Origin: Clarireedia homoeocarpa
Taxonomy: Eukaryota > Ascomycota > Leotiomycetes > Helotiales > Rutstroemiaceae
Direction of reading: 5' to 3'
NCBI GenBank assembly: GCA_001465935.1
Contig: LNKV01000006.1
Span: 620,001 to 684,000 of the forward strand
DNA: 64,000 nt
The notes beneath the pieces are model-generated. The model did no database searches. It was given only the letters and a program-made list of their open reading frames with translations, and was not told the DNA's origin. Of the stretch, positions 35,239 through 47,911 are shown one piece after another. Each line of letters begins with the position of its first letter. The first letter of the stretch is position 1. Both the position numbers and the translations under genes were made by a program.

Positions 35239-36620
35239 GGAATTTCTCTCTATACTTGTTTGGTTCCAAGAGGTGAGGCTGGTGTGGTGTGAAGGGTGAT
35301 GGCTGTGAACAGCTGTCTTTTGAAGTACAGCAAGAGCTATGATTGATGCTGGTGGTTAAGCACTCGGATATGGAATGTGGCTGTTCGTGTTCAATATACC
35401 ATGTCAGATCAGAGCTGGGCCTTCTTGGAAAGTCTTATGATCCATTGTCGCGGCATTGTCGGGGCCGACAAAGCCTCTCTTCCTCAATCAATGACACTGC
35501 TGATGTCAGAGATAAAGCCTTGAAGGCTGAGAGATGGCCGGAACAGACACGGCTCAAGATGAAATCCAGACAACAGCTGAAGGTCGTAGCATCCCACCAA
35601 CTAGTAGGATGATGTGTGATTTGGAAGGCAAGAATACAGGCTGGTGTGGGAATGGCGATACATACAAGTTTGAGCAACAAGCACAATAATATATCGAATC
35701 GTCCCAGCTGTATGGTTTCGTGGCTTCTTGCTGGTAGAGAGTGAGATCTAAATTCGGAGTGGCGTGGGGTTTTCCGCTTTCGAGTTGGCCTCTCGCCCCG
35801 AAACAATTGATAAAGGACGGACTAACCCCCATGCCTAAAGAATATCTCGGTCTCACACCTGGAGTATGTATATATTCCTGTCACATCCAAGACGGAATCT
35901 ACGCTCCCGCCAAACGATGGCTGGGATGGGCAGGCACATAAGATAGGTCCCAAATAAAGAAAATGAGGCTAGGCATGTCTGAGGAAAGAGAGTGGATGGA
36001 GGAGAGCGATATGGAGAGGTGGCATGAAAGAAGGACAGGGCTGAAATCAGATATCCAAGGTAAGCTAATGTCGCCATCACGATTGGCGGTTTCGGGAACA
36101 TCGGCTTGATGGATGCGAAGGACGGGTGCGCACAGGAACGAAACGGGATCTTACTTTTCAATGCGAAGGGTGTCGTGCAATAGGCCTTGCTCGTGGTGTT
36201 TGTGATGTTCCTGGTGTTCCTGGTGCTCGTGGTGCTCGTGGTGTTCTGTACAAGGGAATGGCATGACCAAACGGCAGACGAGGTGTTCTTCATCAATGCG
36301 TACTGTACTCAGCCAGCCAGTTCCCTTTGCAGTGAGAGGCAGGCAGGCAGCTACGTAGGTGTATTTGCATTCATTCTGTCGTTGATTTACAGTACATCTA
36401 CTACATCTTTACGTGCACGGGAGGGGAATTAGTTCTAGGCGTCGGGATGTTTCCGAGCCTCCCGCAATCATGGAACTTGTTCTTTTAATAGTTCTAGTAG
36501 CTCTTCATAGGGACGGATTCTTACTCATTTGTTCATTCTTTCCATGACTTGCTAGTTAATTCGTTGTACTTGATAGAGGAAACAAACAGCTGACAGCACT
36601 TGGTTTAATCGCGATGAGCT

Positions 36621-36662
36621 GACTGTAGACTGTAGACTGTAGACTGTAGACTGTAGACTGTA
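36621..36662. repeat. Tandem repeat, six copies of GACTGTA
   Basis: Six perfect 7-bp units GACTGTA in a row. It lies in the gene-poor region upstream of the acyltransferase gene. A simple minisatellite likely to vary in copy number. Confidence 0.9.
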
Positions 36663-36798
36663 GCTCCGACCCCTGACGCTATCACGGCCATTCATTCTAT
36701 CGCACCTCCCTAATTCATGGGTTTCCCCGAGGTACTCAATCCATTGGCACTGCGATGTCTGTCTGTCGCATCGCTGCTAATTGCAAGTATTTCTCCGT

Positions 36799-36848
36799 CT
36801 AATCAAGAGATCAACGTCTCCCTCTAATCAAGAGATCAACGTCTCCCT
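36799..36848. repeat. Perfect 25-bp tandem duplication
   Basis: The 25-bp unit starting CTAATCAAGAGATCAACGTC occurs twice head-to-tail without mismatch, indicating a recent duplication. Confidence 0.9.
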
Positions 36849-37720
36849 CTAACCTGTATGAGTCGAAAGTCGTTTAGCCTGTGTGAACAGGTTCCTCCAT
36901 CTACTCTACTCGCTGCAACATTCTAATCTCTCACCACTATCAAAGAAGATGCAACATCTTACCCGCCTTGGCGCCAACAGATGTCAATAGTTCCTATACG
37001 TTACCATCCGCCATCCATATCATCCGACTATCATCCGACTACCCGACAAGAATTCAAGAACCTGGAAACCGAGAACCCCCCCTCCCCCCTCCCCCTAGCC
37101 TCCAGGGGCATTCCAACACCCTTGCTATCAAACGCATTGCTATCAACACACATGCACGACTACGTACTCGTCCCGGGTACATGACCTGGCCCATAGTACA
37201 TGTCCCTCAATCGGGTCATAGCTCCTTCCATGTAAGTTACTTACCTTAGTACCCAGTAAGTAAGAGACTGCACGTACGAGTACAGACAAGGTAAGTGCAT
37301 ATTTAAGTCAAGTCATTCTTATGCAGCCTCCCGATCCTGTCTCGCCTGTGTAAGATGGGGAAAAAAAACTAGGTCGAGGAGGGGCTTCTATGGACGATAA
37401 TAAGTAGAGTGGGTATATGGGTATATGTACATCTTCTGCTTTTCCATTTTCTCGCGCGACTCTCGACTTATGTTACCAAACTTGCCTCTGCTTTCTTTTG
37501 ATAAGAAGGCATTCGAGGTGTTAAGTCATTCATTTCCTCGCTTCTTGACTTGATTGGACTCGACTTTCTTTTACTGGAAATTGAAGTTTACAGTATATTG
37601 ATCAGCATCGCGTAGAATGAGAACTGACAACGTTTCTTGATCTGGAGCTTGGTCTGGTATGGAGAAGATCGATCTGTAAGTAGGTCGAAGTGTGAATACA
37701 TACATTCTAATAGTACCTAT

Positions 37721-37758
37721 AGAAGGAGACCCAAGGATTAGAAGGAGACCCAAGGAGT
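37721..37758. repeat. 19-bp tandem duplication
   Basis: Two head-to-tail copies of a 19-bp unit beginning AGAAGGAGACCCAAGGA differ only at their last bases. A further short duplication (ACAGAGGGAAA twice) follows at about 37791-37812. Confidence 0.85.
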
Positions 37759-37926
37759 AGGTACTCAAACCTACACTTTACAAGTCAAAACAGAGGGAAA
37801 ACAGAGGGAAAACAGTCTGGTTCTTCTAAATCCAAGTGGAAGCTAGTCTCTTACACGAGTACCACATCATATATCTTGGTGGTTTAAGCTAGACTAAACG
37901 GAGGGGGCAGCAAGCCCTACAATATA

Positions 37927-37994
37927 TATAAAGCACACAAAGATCGCTTCCTGTGGTGGATATAAAGCACGCAAAGATCACTTCCTGTGGTGGA
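37927..37994 (+). promoter_or_regulatory. Duplicated 34-bp TATA-containing element before the acyltransferase gene
   Basis: Two adjacent 34-bp copies (37927-37960 and 37961-37994) each begin TATAAAGCAC and end CTTCCTGTGGTGGA, with two mismatches between them. The second copy ends 29 bases before the start codon at 38024. Each copy carries a TATAAA box, so the gene may have two alternative core promoters. The duplication is plain in the sequence; promoter function is inferred. Confidence 0.55.
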
Positions 37995-38023
37995 AACAGT
38001 AAACAGTTTCGAGTTGAGCAATC

Positions 38024-39783
38024 ATGGCGGCGAAACGTGAAAATGTCAAATGGGTCGATGTGAGTTCATCTTTGAGGCTGGGAATAGCCTCATTTTCCCC
38101 CTTCGCTTTCCGTCCATAAAAGCTCGTTTCGTTTTGACCGCATATTTTCCTCTTTTTCTTCACACGAATTTTACTTGGACACTCAACTCCACTCCTCAAC
38201 TACTTCCACGCGCACTAACTGCCCACACTTCAATGCTTCCATTCCTTATCTTTACACTTTCTTCTCTGCCATTTCCCACCCACATCCATATCCTCATCAT
38301 GTCCACCCCATCAACTAACAAACCCCCCAGGGCCTCCGAGGAATCGCCTCTTTCACCGTCGTCCTAACCCACATAGCCCGCGCCTTCGACCCCGATCTCT
38401 TCAACCCCTCCCCTGGTCCCGACCTCGCCCCCCGCATCCTCCAATACCCCATCATCCGCATCCTTCCCCAAGGCCGGATCGGCGTCGCCATCTTCTCCCT
38501 TGTAACCGGGTACGTCTGCGCCCTAAAACCCATCCGGCAAATGCGCTCCTCCAACAGCCCCTCTGCCTTTCGCTCCATCTCGCAATCCGCCTTCCGCCGG
38601 GTCCCCCGTCTTGTCATCCCCACCACCATCGCGACAATCATGGCGTGGTTCCTCTGCCAGTTTGGCGTCTTTCGCCAAGCGAAGCGCTGCGATAGTTGGT
38701 GGATTAGCGCGACGAGCCCGGAGATTACCCCGTATTTTGGAGAGGCCGTTAAGAGTTTGTTGTTGAATTTGATAACCACTTGGACGAGGAGTTGGAATAT
38801 CTATGATGGGAATCAGTGGACGTTGTTGCCGTTACTGAAGGGGGCAATGTTGATCTATGTGGCGATGTTTGCGACGGCGTATATGAAGAGTAGGTACAGG
38901 ATGATGGTGGAGATGGGGTTGTTTGTTTATTTCTATGTGGGGAATGATTGTGAGTTTTCTGTTCCTTCCTTCCTTCCTTCCTTCCTTCCTTTCTTTCTCC
39001 TGCTTTTCTTCTCTCCTTCACCCTTGAAAGCCTAGCCAGGAAGAAGTCCAAACTCTAGCTAACTCCCCCTACCCCCTAGCCGCCTTCGGAATGCAATTCT
39101 TCTTCGGCGCCTTCCTCTCCGACCTCTCCCAACACCCCCCTCACATCCACTGGCTCAGCCACCGCCCCTCCCTTGTCTACACCCTCTCCCCTTTCCTCAT
39201 GCTCTCCGGGCTCTACCTCGCCTCTTACCCCGAAGGCAAACCCGAGCTCGCCTCCTGGTCCAACTCACTCCACTCCCTCTCCCAATACATTTTCCCCTCG
39301 GAACCCGACATCCCCCGTTTCTACACCGGCGTCGGTCTCGATCTCATCGCACTCGGCATCCATTTCTCCCCACACGTCAAAACCGCGCTGTCGAACCGCC
39401 ATTTATTGTGGTTGGGGAAGAATTCGTTCGCCGTGTACCTCATCCACGGCACATTAATGCGGACGCTGTTGATTTGGATCTTGTATGGAGTGAGGGTGCC
39501 GGAGGATACAAAGGATGACAAGGGCGAGGTGATCAGAGGCGTGATGCATATGGGCGGGAGAGTGAGGTGGTATACGGGGATTGTGGGGTGGTTGGTAGTG
39601 CTGTATATATGTGCGGATGCGTGGACGAAGTGGGTGGATCCGTGGTGCGGGAGGGTGACAATGAGGCTGGAGAGGTATGTTTTTGACGAGGATGCGGAGA
39701 CGGGGGTTACGGGTGGAGGCGGGGGTGCGGGGCGAGGTGGCGAGGTGGGGTTGGGCGGTGCGGAGAAGAGACTTTTGGGGTGA
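38024..39783 (+). CDS. Acyltransferase 3 family multi-pass membrane protein
   Basis: Integral-membrane O-acyltransferase family that moves acyl groups onto sugars, lipids or metabolites; the substrate is not predictable here. Three exons (38024-38059, 38331-38949, 39080-39783) sum to 1359 nt, giving 452 residues. The 36 nt first exon encodes a basic start followed by KWVD, joining to GLRGIASFTVVLTHIARAFD, the family's N-terminal motif with the conserved His. Further patterns are GRIGVAIFSLVTGYV, RRVPRLVIPTTIATIMAWF, GNQWTLLPLLKGAM, AFGMQFFFGAFLSDL and NSFAVYLIHGTLMRT. About ten hydrophobic helices are apparent. The tail is Gly-rich. Intron 1 (271 bp) is long for this window, and intron 2 carries a TTCC microsatellite. 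Confidence 0.9.
38960..38994. repeat. TTCC microsatellite within acyltransferase intron 2
   Basis: About six to seven TTCC units followed by TTTC units inside the 130 bp intron. It lengthens the pyrimidine content of the intron. Confidence 0.8.
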
Positions 39784-40950
39784 GTGGACCGGGAAGTACA
39801 CGGAATGTAGAAATGGCAGCGCAGGGCAGGATGATTCGCTTCGGGAGACATTATATATTTGAGCTCGACACAAACAGAACAAAGCAGGCCAAGACAGAAT
39901 AGAAAGAGAGAGGAAGATAAAGAAGATAGATAGATAGCAAGATAGCTAACTAGGTAGGCAGGAAGATAGATGGAAAGAAGGAAGGAAGGATTCTCTACTG
40001 TAGCTGATTTGTGTCAAATTGTAAGCTAAGCTAAGCTACTTAGGTAAATACAACTTACACGGAGGAATTATCTCGGTTTGTAAATATATATAACCAGTCC
40101 TGGAAATTGGCAGCCTTATGTATACTATACATATTGTAAGAGGCTTAAAGTGAGAAAACGTGTATCTAGTGAACCAATAAAGGGTAGATAGATAGATATG
40201 AATCTAATGTTAGTGGAGCCAGGCTGGGCCGGGCTGGGCTTAGTGAAGGCACTGAAGGACTGATCATGGACAATACCATACTGTAGTCATGTAATCTTAC
40301 TTGTCAATACCACTTACTCACCTGCTGACTCATTCACGATTACGAAATATAGATTTCAACATTGCAGAAATTCTCTCCTTTCAATCTTCTTTTTTTTTTT
40401 CTTCCCTGTCCACCTGCAGTATCTATCTTAGGACATCTAATTCCTCAATCAACAGCTTTCAACCAACGAGAATAGAACGGTATACAAGGCATTCGCTCTT
40501 CTTCCATTCTCCACTTGTCCCGCTCACATCAACAGATGCCACAGCACTGGGAATATCCATCTCACAGCACCCATCACACGGAAAAGTACCCGTCCATCGT
40601 CCGTCTGTCGATCCAGCCTTTTTGAAAAGACGAAATTCCTTAGCTTTCACACCAAGGACTTTCACCTGCATTTCCGACCGTGTGACATGATACCTCGGTA
40701 CCGCCCATGCGTTCATACCCTGTCCCCTCTCCATCCCCTCGGATGCTGTCCCAATTCACTATATAACTTGAAGTATATATCTCGCATCTCGCTAGCCGTA
40801 TAAATGAATAGTTTGCTGCCAAGATCCACAGCCATAAGCGGGTATGAGAATGGTTTGCTTTCCAACTAAATTCTTTTCCTCACAACATCCTTTCTGCGCG
40901 CCGCATGATCCACCCCACCACATCCTACTCCTCACTCTCACCATGCCCCC
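39784..40950. other. Intergenic between convergent acyltransferase and eIF2A genes
   Basis: 3' flanks of both genes. It has GATA/AGAT microsatellite-like runs (about 39920-39980 and 40185-40200), a TAAGC triplication near 40021-40037 and a GGGCTGGGCC motif near 40220-40240. A 91-codon minus-strand frame (40734-40459) has some protein-like composition but no other support. Confidence 0.45.
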
Positions 40951-43078
40951 CTACTGCGAAGAACCCAACGAGTCCAACTCCGCCTGTACCGCTGCCTCTG
41001 TCGCAATCTTCTTAATCTGTGTATCCTCCAACTTCTCCCCTCCTGCCTCTCTCATTTTCAAATCCTCAATCGCTCTCATTTTCTTCAACAATGCTCGCCT
41101 TTTCTTCTCATTAGGGCTAACCTTGTCCGGAGAGGTAACCGATAGCTCCGGCGCTGCCATTGGTGCAGCTGGTGCTGGCACGGCTTTCGAGTTGATTGAG
41201 AGATTCTGCTTGTTCGTACCAGTTGGCGTATGTCCGTTTTGACGAGGCGGATAGGAACCTTGCGGTCGGTTCTGAGACGGCGATCTTCCACCGTGGCTTT
41301 TGGAGCGACTGCGTTGTCCATCTCTACGTTCTGGACTGCGATCACCTGGACCTCGTGGTGCGTCTGGTGGAGCAACACCCAGCCCCCCTGCCTTAGCTGC
41401 TGCCTCTTTCGCCTTCTTTGCTTCGCGCTTTTTCTTGTTCTTCAAGGCTGCCTTGGAGACATCGTCCTCGGTTGCTCCTGGGGGTGTCGCAGATGCAGCT
41501 CCCGGTGGAAGGTTGTCAACCAGATCAGCTCCAGGCACCTGTCGTCGAGATCGACCAAATCCGTTACTGTTGACGAGAGATGTACCATTGCTAACAAAAT
41601 GTGCCGATCCACCCTCATCCTCACGCTTGAAGTGCGATGGAGTTGCTTGACCACGTGCTCCCGGTGGTCGGTAGGCGCCTGCAGGCTTGGATGGGGTTTT
41701 CACCGTACCCAAGTAAGCCACTGCTGACGGATGTGGCTGAGGAATGGGACTCAACAAATCTCCGGCTGGAAAAGTCTCGAAGGATTGCGGTCTCCAAGTG
41801 ACATGATACAATTCAGTCATATCTTCATTGTACATGATACCCCCAGAAACATGCCATAGTCGAACACCATTGTCCACACGTAATCTAGGACTGGTCGTGG
41901 CAGTCAAGATATATCTGCTATCGGGACTCCATTCACAAACACTGGGATTTCCACCTTCAATGGTACAAATCTTCTTGTAGTCCTTTTCGAGATCGTAAAT
42001 GTCCATCTGACCAGCCAAGTTACCGAAGCCAGCTACCAACACAAATCGACCAGTAGGCGAGAAAAGAATCGTGTTTCTAGGACCAAGTGGAAACGAATGA
42101 GTGCTAACAGCGCGCTGGTTGAAGATAGTTGTCTTTGCGGGCATATATCCATACACTACACCGAATTCTTTCGAGTTTGGTGACCAGGAAACGTCGTGAA
42201 TTGGCCCTTCTTTGTCCAAAGTAATTCGAGAATCGAATCCACCATTCGCGCTCAACACATAAAGTGTAGTCTCTCCGTAGTAGCTCTTGCCAGACTTGTC
42301 AACTTCAGTCTGTGCCAATACTATCACAGTGGTTCCTAGTTGATTCCATTTCAATTGAACCTTGTCGCCCTTGAAGAAAGTCTTTTGTGAAACCGGAGTA
42401 GTAAATTGAGGCACATTGAAGACTTTCACTGCCGCTGGTTGACCCTGGATAGAAAGTTAGCTCAATCGCCTGATTGTATTGCATTTCACAAACCTTGCGT
42501 TCTGGGATGAAAACAGCTACAGAATAGTTGTTGCCGGGTGAGATTGCAAAATCGGCAACACCTTCAGCTCGGAGCTTATTCCAAACAGTTCGTAGATCCC
42601 CACTCTCGTAGAATTGGATCTCATTCGTGACAGCTCGGGCACAATAGCGTTCATCGAAGGTATATTGAAGGTTCCAACCTGTCTGCGACTTCTGCACGAA
42701 CCTTCCCACAACCTCTTTCTCTGCTCCTTCTGGCACATCCTCCACCGTGCGCCAGACCTTTAAGTTCTTGACTGCATCACCAGCCTCGTCTTTTGATGGT
42801 CTCTCCCAAGTAATGATGTATGAGCCACGAGGAGAGAAACCTAATTCATAAACATTAGGTGTAGGAAGGCTGGTGATGACGTGTCCGTCTGACGCATCAA
42901 TCACAGTCACTCCGTCGTTCGAAGCCCATGCGAAGTACTGGCCGCATGGCGAATAGGTACAGCAACGGGAATTACCTTCGGGTCTCTGGAAACCACGCAA
43001 AGGCTCATAAACGGGTGCAGCATCCACGATACCAATCCCCTTCAGTGTTCTGTATGCAAACTGTGTCGGAACTGCCAT
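40951..43078 (-). CDS. Eukaryotic translation initiation factor 2A (eIF2A)
   Basis: Factor implicated in alternative, GTP-independent delivery of initiator tRNA (established knowledge; distinct from eIF2-alpha). Two minus-strand exons (43078-42494 and 42444-40951) with a 49 bp intron give 692 residues. The N-terminal two-thirds is a WD/beta-propeller-like region with family patterns: RCCTYSPCGQYFAWASNDGV, LGFSPRGSYIITWERP, GPIHDVSWSPNSKEFGVVYG, RNTILFSPTGRFVLVAGFGN, GQMDIYDLEK and SVCEWSPDSRYILTATTSPR. Then comes KPAGAYRPPGARG and a Lys/Ala/Arg-rich low-complexity tail (KKKREAKKAKEAAAKAGG) ending in a helical KKRRALLKKMRAIEDLK segment. Start context GCCATGGCA, read on the minus strand, is good. 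Confidence 0.94.
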
Positions 43079-44469
43079 GACTATTGAAAGTCACAGTATA
43101 ATTCTACTCGGTAACAGGTTGTATTGTAAATTGCAATTGTCAGGTCTCTTCTTTGTTCGCGCTCGAAATGTGGCGGGGGTATGGAGAGGTTGTTTTGTCG
43201 GAATTCTCTTCAGAAAGTCGAGAGGAGGATGCTGTTCGAAATCGTCTTTGGATGAGGATCTTGAAAGCAAGTCCTTCGAGAATCTCAAGGTGATTGTCGA
43301 GATATTGGCGGTGAAAGTTCAAGGAATTTTGTGGAGAAATAGGTCTGCTGGACGAGTTTGATGAATGAGATCACAAGATGATGTTAGGATGCGAAATATT
43401 CAACCTCTTTCTCGCAACAAAATCGGTATTTCTTTTTGAAGCTTCTACCGTTTGAAGGGGTGAGCGATGAAGAAGACAATAATTGATTGACGAGATTGTC
43501 TGACACTGAGGAAAGTGAATCTTGACTTTGAACGGAAGAGAACCGTTGGAGTTGAGCGTGTGTAGAGAAAAGAAGGGAAGAGGAGGGGGGGAAAGTGAGA
43601 GAGACGACAACAAAAAATTCTAGAAGTTTTGGTGGTGGTGTGGCCTTTGTGTTTTGCTGCTGCTAAAGTGTCGCTAAGCGCTAAGGCGGGAAAGTCGACG
43701 CTAGACAGGCCAACTCAGGTCCAGTGCAGTCGTTGTGTTATTTTTGGCGGCTTCTTTGTCAGACGCAACAAGTATTGTACAAAGTGTAGGTTGTGAAGAT
43801 CGCGGTAATATAATATCAGACATTCGTACTTGTATCTCCTCGTTTCTGGTCCGTCGTGGGAGTTGTATGTCTGACAGGAGACTTGCAAGTCTTACCTTCT
43901 CAAGAAAGAAAGTTATAGAGGTCACACACAACCAGTAATGCATACCCGAATGCCTACCCGAATGCCTTCTTGACTCAGGTGTACATTGATGGCCTGTGTG
44001 TTCCTGTCTTTTCAGAGCCTTTCTACGCCATTCAGACCTCGTATATTCATGACAGATGACTTGTCCGCAAGGCTTGTCTAACCAATCGACAAATCCATAG
44101 CCGGCCATCCCACACGACTCAGCCTCGACTCTTCAAATCACTAGTGTGGTTTGTTACCGAAGTTGGGCCCATAAGGCTGACCTTATCTTGATCTTGATCT
44201 TGATAGATTAGATTCAACTTCCGTCTTGTCATATGATGCGAATCACATGACTCTATTCATCCGTCGGGGCGTCCTTTATGCTCGGCAAAGATCTTTTCTC
44301 CTTTACTCTTTGAGTTCAGCGGTCTACAGGTTCTTGTAATCACACAGATCTCGCTAATGCCTGATTTTACCCAAAAGAATTCTTGCAGCTTTCTTATATG
44401 AGCATGAATATCATTCAGCATTACTATATATATATATCAGGATATAAAAGGAGAGCACAAATCCATCAA
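43079..44469. other. Intergenic
   Basis: Promoter and leader of eIF2A on one side, 3' flank of the MFS gene on the other. No coding frame, RNA gene or repeat is supported apart from a short repeated ATCTTG run near 44183-44202. Confidence 0.5.
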
Positions 44470-46593
44470 TCATTCTTCACCAGTCATCACCTCTCCGGTA
44501 GTAAAATCATTACCTTTTTCCACGTCTCTCGCATCATGTTCATCATTCACTACAACCTGTCCCTTATCGCCCGCCGCTTTCTTCTCTTCTCTCTTCTTCG
44601 CCCTGGCGTTCCGCTTTTCTGCCTTCTCCTGATCCTCCCTCATTTGCCTTATCAATGGACTTTTTGCGCGAATTTTTGATCCCCATTTATAGAAAATGAA
44701 GGGAATTGGAATCAGAAGAACTTGTACTAATCCCAGTAATGTTCCGGCCCATTGTGGTGTTAATGCATCATACATTGCCGGTCCTGCTAAAGGTAGTGTA
44801 CCACCGACAATCGATCTCGCCACGCTATTTCCCGCCAATGCAGATGCTGAATAGATACCGTATGATCCTGCGAGATAGTTCGAAGCGTAAATAAAAACCA
44901 GTGTATTTCCAGCACCAAATGGAACACCAGCGAGGATAGGCCAAATCCAGTGAATTGTAGTTGGGGCACAAGTCCAGGAGAACCAAAGTTGCCCAATAGG
45001 ACAGAGAAATGCGGCTATGCATATAATGCTAGTTGAGGCTTCGGGTGCGACTTTTCCAGTTTCTGGGTCTTTCTCGTGTGAGTTGATCATTCTGCGAATG
45101 AGTGGTTCTGTGACGATTGCAAGCATTGTTCCTAGTCCGATACCCAAGAAAGCAAGACCTGTTTGACCTAGACTCCAGCCCCGCATGTCCGTGTATATAA
45201 TTGGATAAGCGACGAAACATAGGTAAAGAATACCGTAGATGATCTGGTGTTGCGACGTTAGTCAAAGAATGTCTAGAGAGGCTATTCTGAGCTGCTCCCA
45301 TGCATAGTTGCATTGTGCATGAGCGACCCCACACATCAGAGGAAGGCTTACGGCAATGTACGTATTCCAGAACCATAGAATCGGTTCGGTGAAGCTGAGC
45401 ACAAAAGGTCGAGAGAGGTTAACTTTCAATATCCGTAAGACTGCAAACAAAATATTGGCTCGGTTTCATCACATTCCGCTAAAGGTGGCAGCTTACAACT
45501 TTCATTTCGATCATATTTGCACCAATATCTCTCGTCACCTGTCTCTTTCCGCATTTTGGCGACCTTTTGCTTCAGTATCACTGGCGCATATGTCTCCTTG
45601 ATAAATGCACAAGCGAAGAACGCAACGCCAGCAAGTATCATGACAATCCAATTCGTCCACCGCCACCCAAGATATTCAGCTGCGAATCCGCCGATAAGAG
45701 GACCAGTCACCGGGCCTGGTAATTGTTAGAGGATGAACCATAGACTCAATGAGTAGTCATACCGTTCATTGGCCCAATACTCCAAATACTGAATGCCAGA
45801 GCCCGATAGTGTTCAGTTGTTATGTCTGACACAGAACCAGGGGAGTTTGATATCATAGCTGCACCAGCAATCGCACTGCTAATGTATTAGTGTTCACATG
45901 ATGAATAGTGTGTATTGAATTTCCCTACCCAATAAATCGCACACCCAGGATCTCACCCAGCGAGGTGGACAATGCACATGGGAGTACCATCAAACAGAAG
46001 AAGGCCAACGATCCAATATAAACTGGCCTTCTACCCCAGATCTCGCTCAAAGGTGCTAGAATCAGACTTCCAACTGCTAGGCCAAGCAAATATGTCGTTA
46101 CACCCAAGGTCGCAAGGGGTTCGCTTGTGACGTTGAATTCTTTCATCATTCCTGGCATACTCGATGTGTAGGACGAACTGTATAATACTACGGTCCATGT
46201 TGCGAAGCTTACAGTCCCAATGATGCAACCTCGATACCATATTGGCCAATTCTTTGGGTCTTCGGGATCATTGGCTGTAAAGTCAACCTCAAAAGAAGGT
46301 ATCCGAGAACCAGTCGTCGCATACGATGTACCCGTCCTCGTATAGCTTAATTGTGCATGGGCAAGCTGTTCCTCAATTGTTTCGAGGTTAGGCGTTAGGG
46401 CCTGTTCCAACGGAGCAAGGGGATCAGGATTCGAGTGATCCGAGTTTGATAGAGAAGAGATAGACTCGGCATGTGAAGCGGGACGAGGGGTGCCGCCATG
46501 AGCTGTTATTGAAGATGTAGCTGTCGCAAAAGCTGGACGAGCGTAGTTGGATTCATAAATTTCCTCTTTCTCAAAATCTACCTCGGCGGTCAT
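44470..46593 (-). CDS. MFS transporter, DHA1 multidrug/polyamine family
   Basis: Proton-antiport exporter in the plasma membrane, of the drug:H+ antiporter-1 type; the substrate is unknown. Five minus-strand exons (46593-45929, 45878-45763, 45715-45497, 45440-45352, 45243-44470) sum to 1863 nt, giving 620 residues. After a 110-residue polar N-terminus comes the family block NDPEDPKNWPIWYR, then twelve expected helices. Diagnostic motifs are LAPLSEIWGRRPVYIGS (MFS motif A) and SIGPMNGPVTGPLIGGF (motif C-like antiporter signature, restored across intron 2), with YLGWRWTNWI after it. The second half includes LSFTEPILWFWNTYIA and GAGNTLVFIYASNYL. The C-terminal tail is long and charged. Intron 1 ends at a tandem TTAGCAG acceptor. 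Confidence 0.92.
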
Positions 46594-47911
46594 GATGCAA
46601 GGATCCCGAGGGCTAGTCTACTGCCTCGGTCTGATGAGCTTGTTTCGGCACAATGTAAACAAGACGCTGAAGCCAATATTCAGATCCCAGTGTTCAAGAT
46701 GTTTGGGGACAACAACGATAGAAAAAGAAGGAAATTGATGATTACAACATTAACGGTTGAGAAACTAAAGCAAATGATAATAACGGTGACTTCTTATAGT
46801 ATTAGTGGGGAAGCACGAATATTTAAAAAAGAGCCTGGGCAAAGCTAGGGAGCTTCGACTTCCAATGCCACCTGTGATTGAATACACGTCTTCAACGCGC
46901 GGGGTGTCTCTAGCTTGGAATAGTGCTCACACATGGGTGCTGAACCTCCGTGGACGAAGGGTGTCAGTGTCATGCCTCGCAGATCTCGCGGCGCCAATTT
47001 ATGAGAAACGCGACAACACTCTTATTCATCTCCTTCCTCCATGGGCTGGAGGCAAAACAATAAGTGCAAGTCGGTGTGATAGCTTGCAGGATTGGATCGA
47101 GCTCGTCAGGTTGGTGCCGATAGCCGGTCAACTGCAGCTATTCTGCCGTAAATTTGCAAAACTACTTTTATATGTTTTGCAGTAGGGCATGGGGCTTGCA
47201 CAACGTTAAACCGCTGCCAGCGAGCCGTCATGATTGATAAGCACACAGGTACGGTCCGGCGAATGACTCAGTACCCAAGTACAACGAACGGTATGATAGC
47301 AGCACGAGTAAGTCTTGGTCAGTGGTTTTATCCACAATCTGCTATCCTCCTCCGTGCATCTCTCCCGAGAAAAGCACAATAGAATCTCAGTATGTATTTC
47401 GTAAGAAGCATGACTGCAGGAAGACTCTCGTCCTTACCGCCGTGCAAAGACTTGACGGTTTTCAAGTCTCCGGCGCCGATTGCGTCAATTTCAGCAGTCG
47501 TAGATCGTTCCACCTCTGGAAATGCAATCTTAAGCCCAGCATATGCGTATTTGAGCGGAGGAACAGGAGATCAGCATGGCGGAGCTTTTCCGCGATCTTT
47601 CTGCCGAGAATTGGAAGCTCTAGACTCTTTTCGATGACCCGAGAAGAGCTTCACACGTGAGCGGGCCGACTCCGGCCTCTAGATCTATCTTGGTGCTAGA
47701 ACTATCGAATCACGTGCCAAGCTTGACGCGAAACCGAGAAGCTTTGGTCGCGACACGAAGTTGCAAATATCAGCCTTAGCTTTAGCTTGATACTGTTCCC
47801 ATCGAATTTACACCGCATCGCAGCATGAAGAGATGTCCAAAATAGTGGCCAGCGACAATCTCCAGTGAAAGGACAGACCGAATCGCATCCAGCTTCGAAG
47901 CAAAAGCAGCA
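46594..47911. other. Divergent promoter region of MFS and Nup37-like genes
   Basis: 1.3 kb shared upstream region. A CACGTG box lies at 47711-47716, about 200 bases before the Nup37-like start. No gene is seen in it. Confidence 0.5.

Larger units (their letters stand above)
34062..38023. other. 4 kb gene-poor region between divergent genes
   Basis: No coding region accepted. It holds paired CACGTG boxes (35223-35238), another at 34840-34845, and a run of short tandem duplications between 36621 and 37994, some listed separately. The right end is the promoter and leader of the acyltransferase gene. The size is large for a compact fungal genome, so a non-coding transcript or a lost gene is possible. 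Confidence 0.45.

Noticed and set aside
40459..40734. 91-codon minus-strand frame with a CDGCCEMD motif
   Set aside because: Lies between two 3' ends, overlaps a longer plus-strand frame of equal quality, and no family is recognised.
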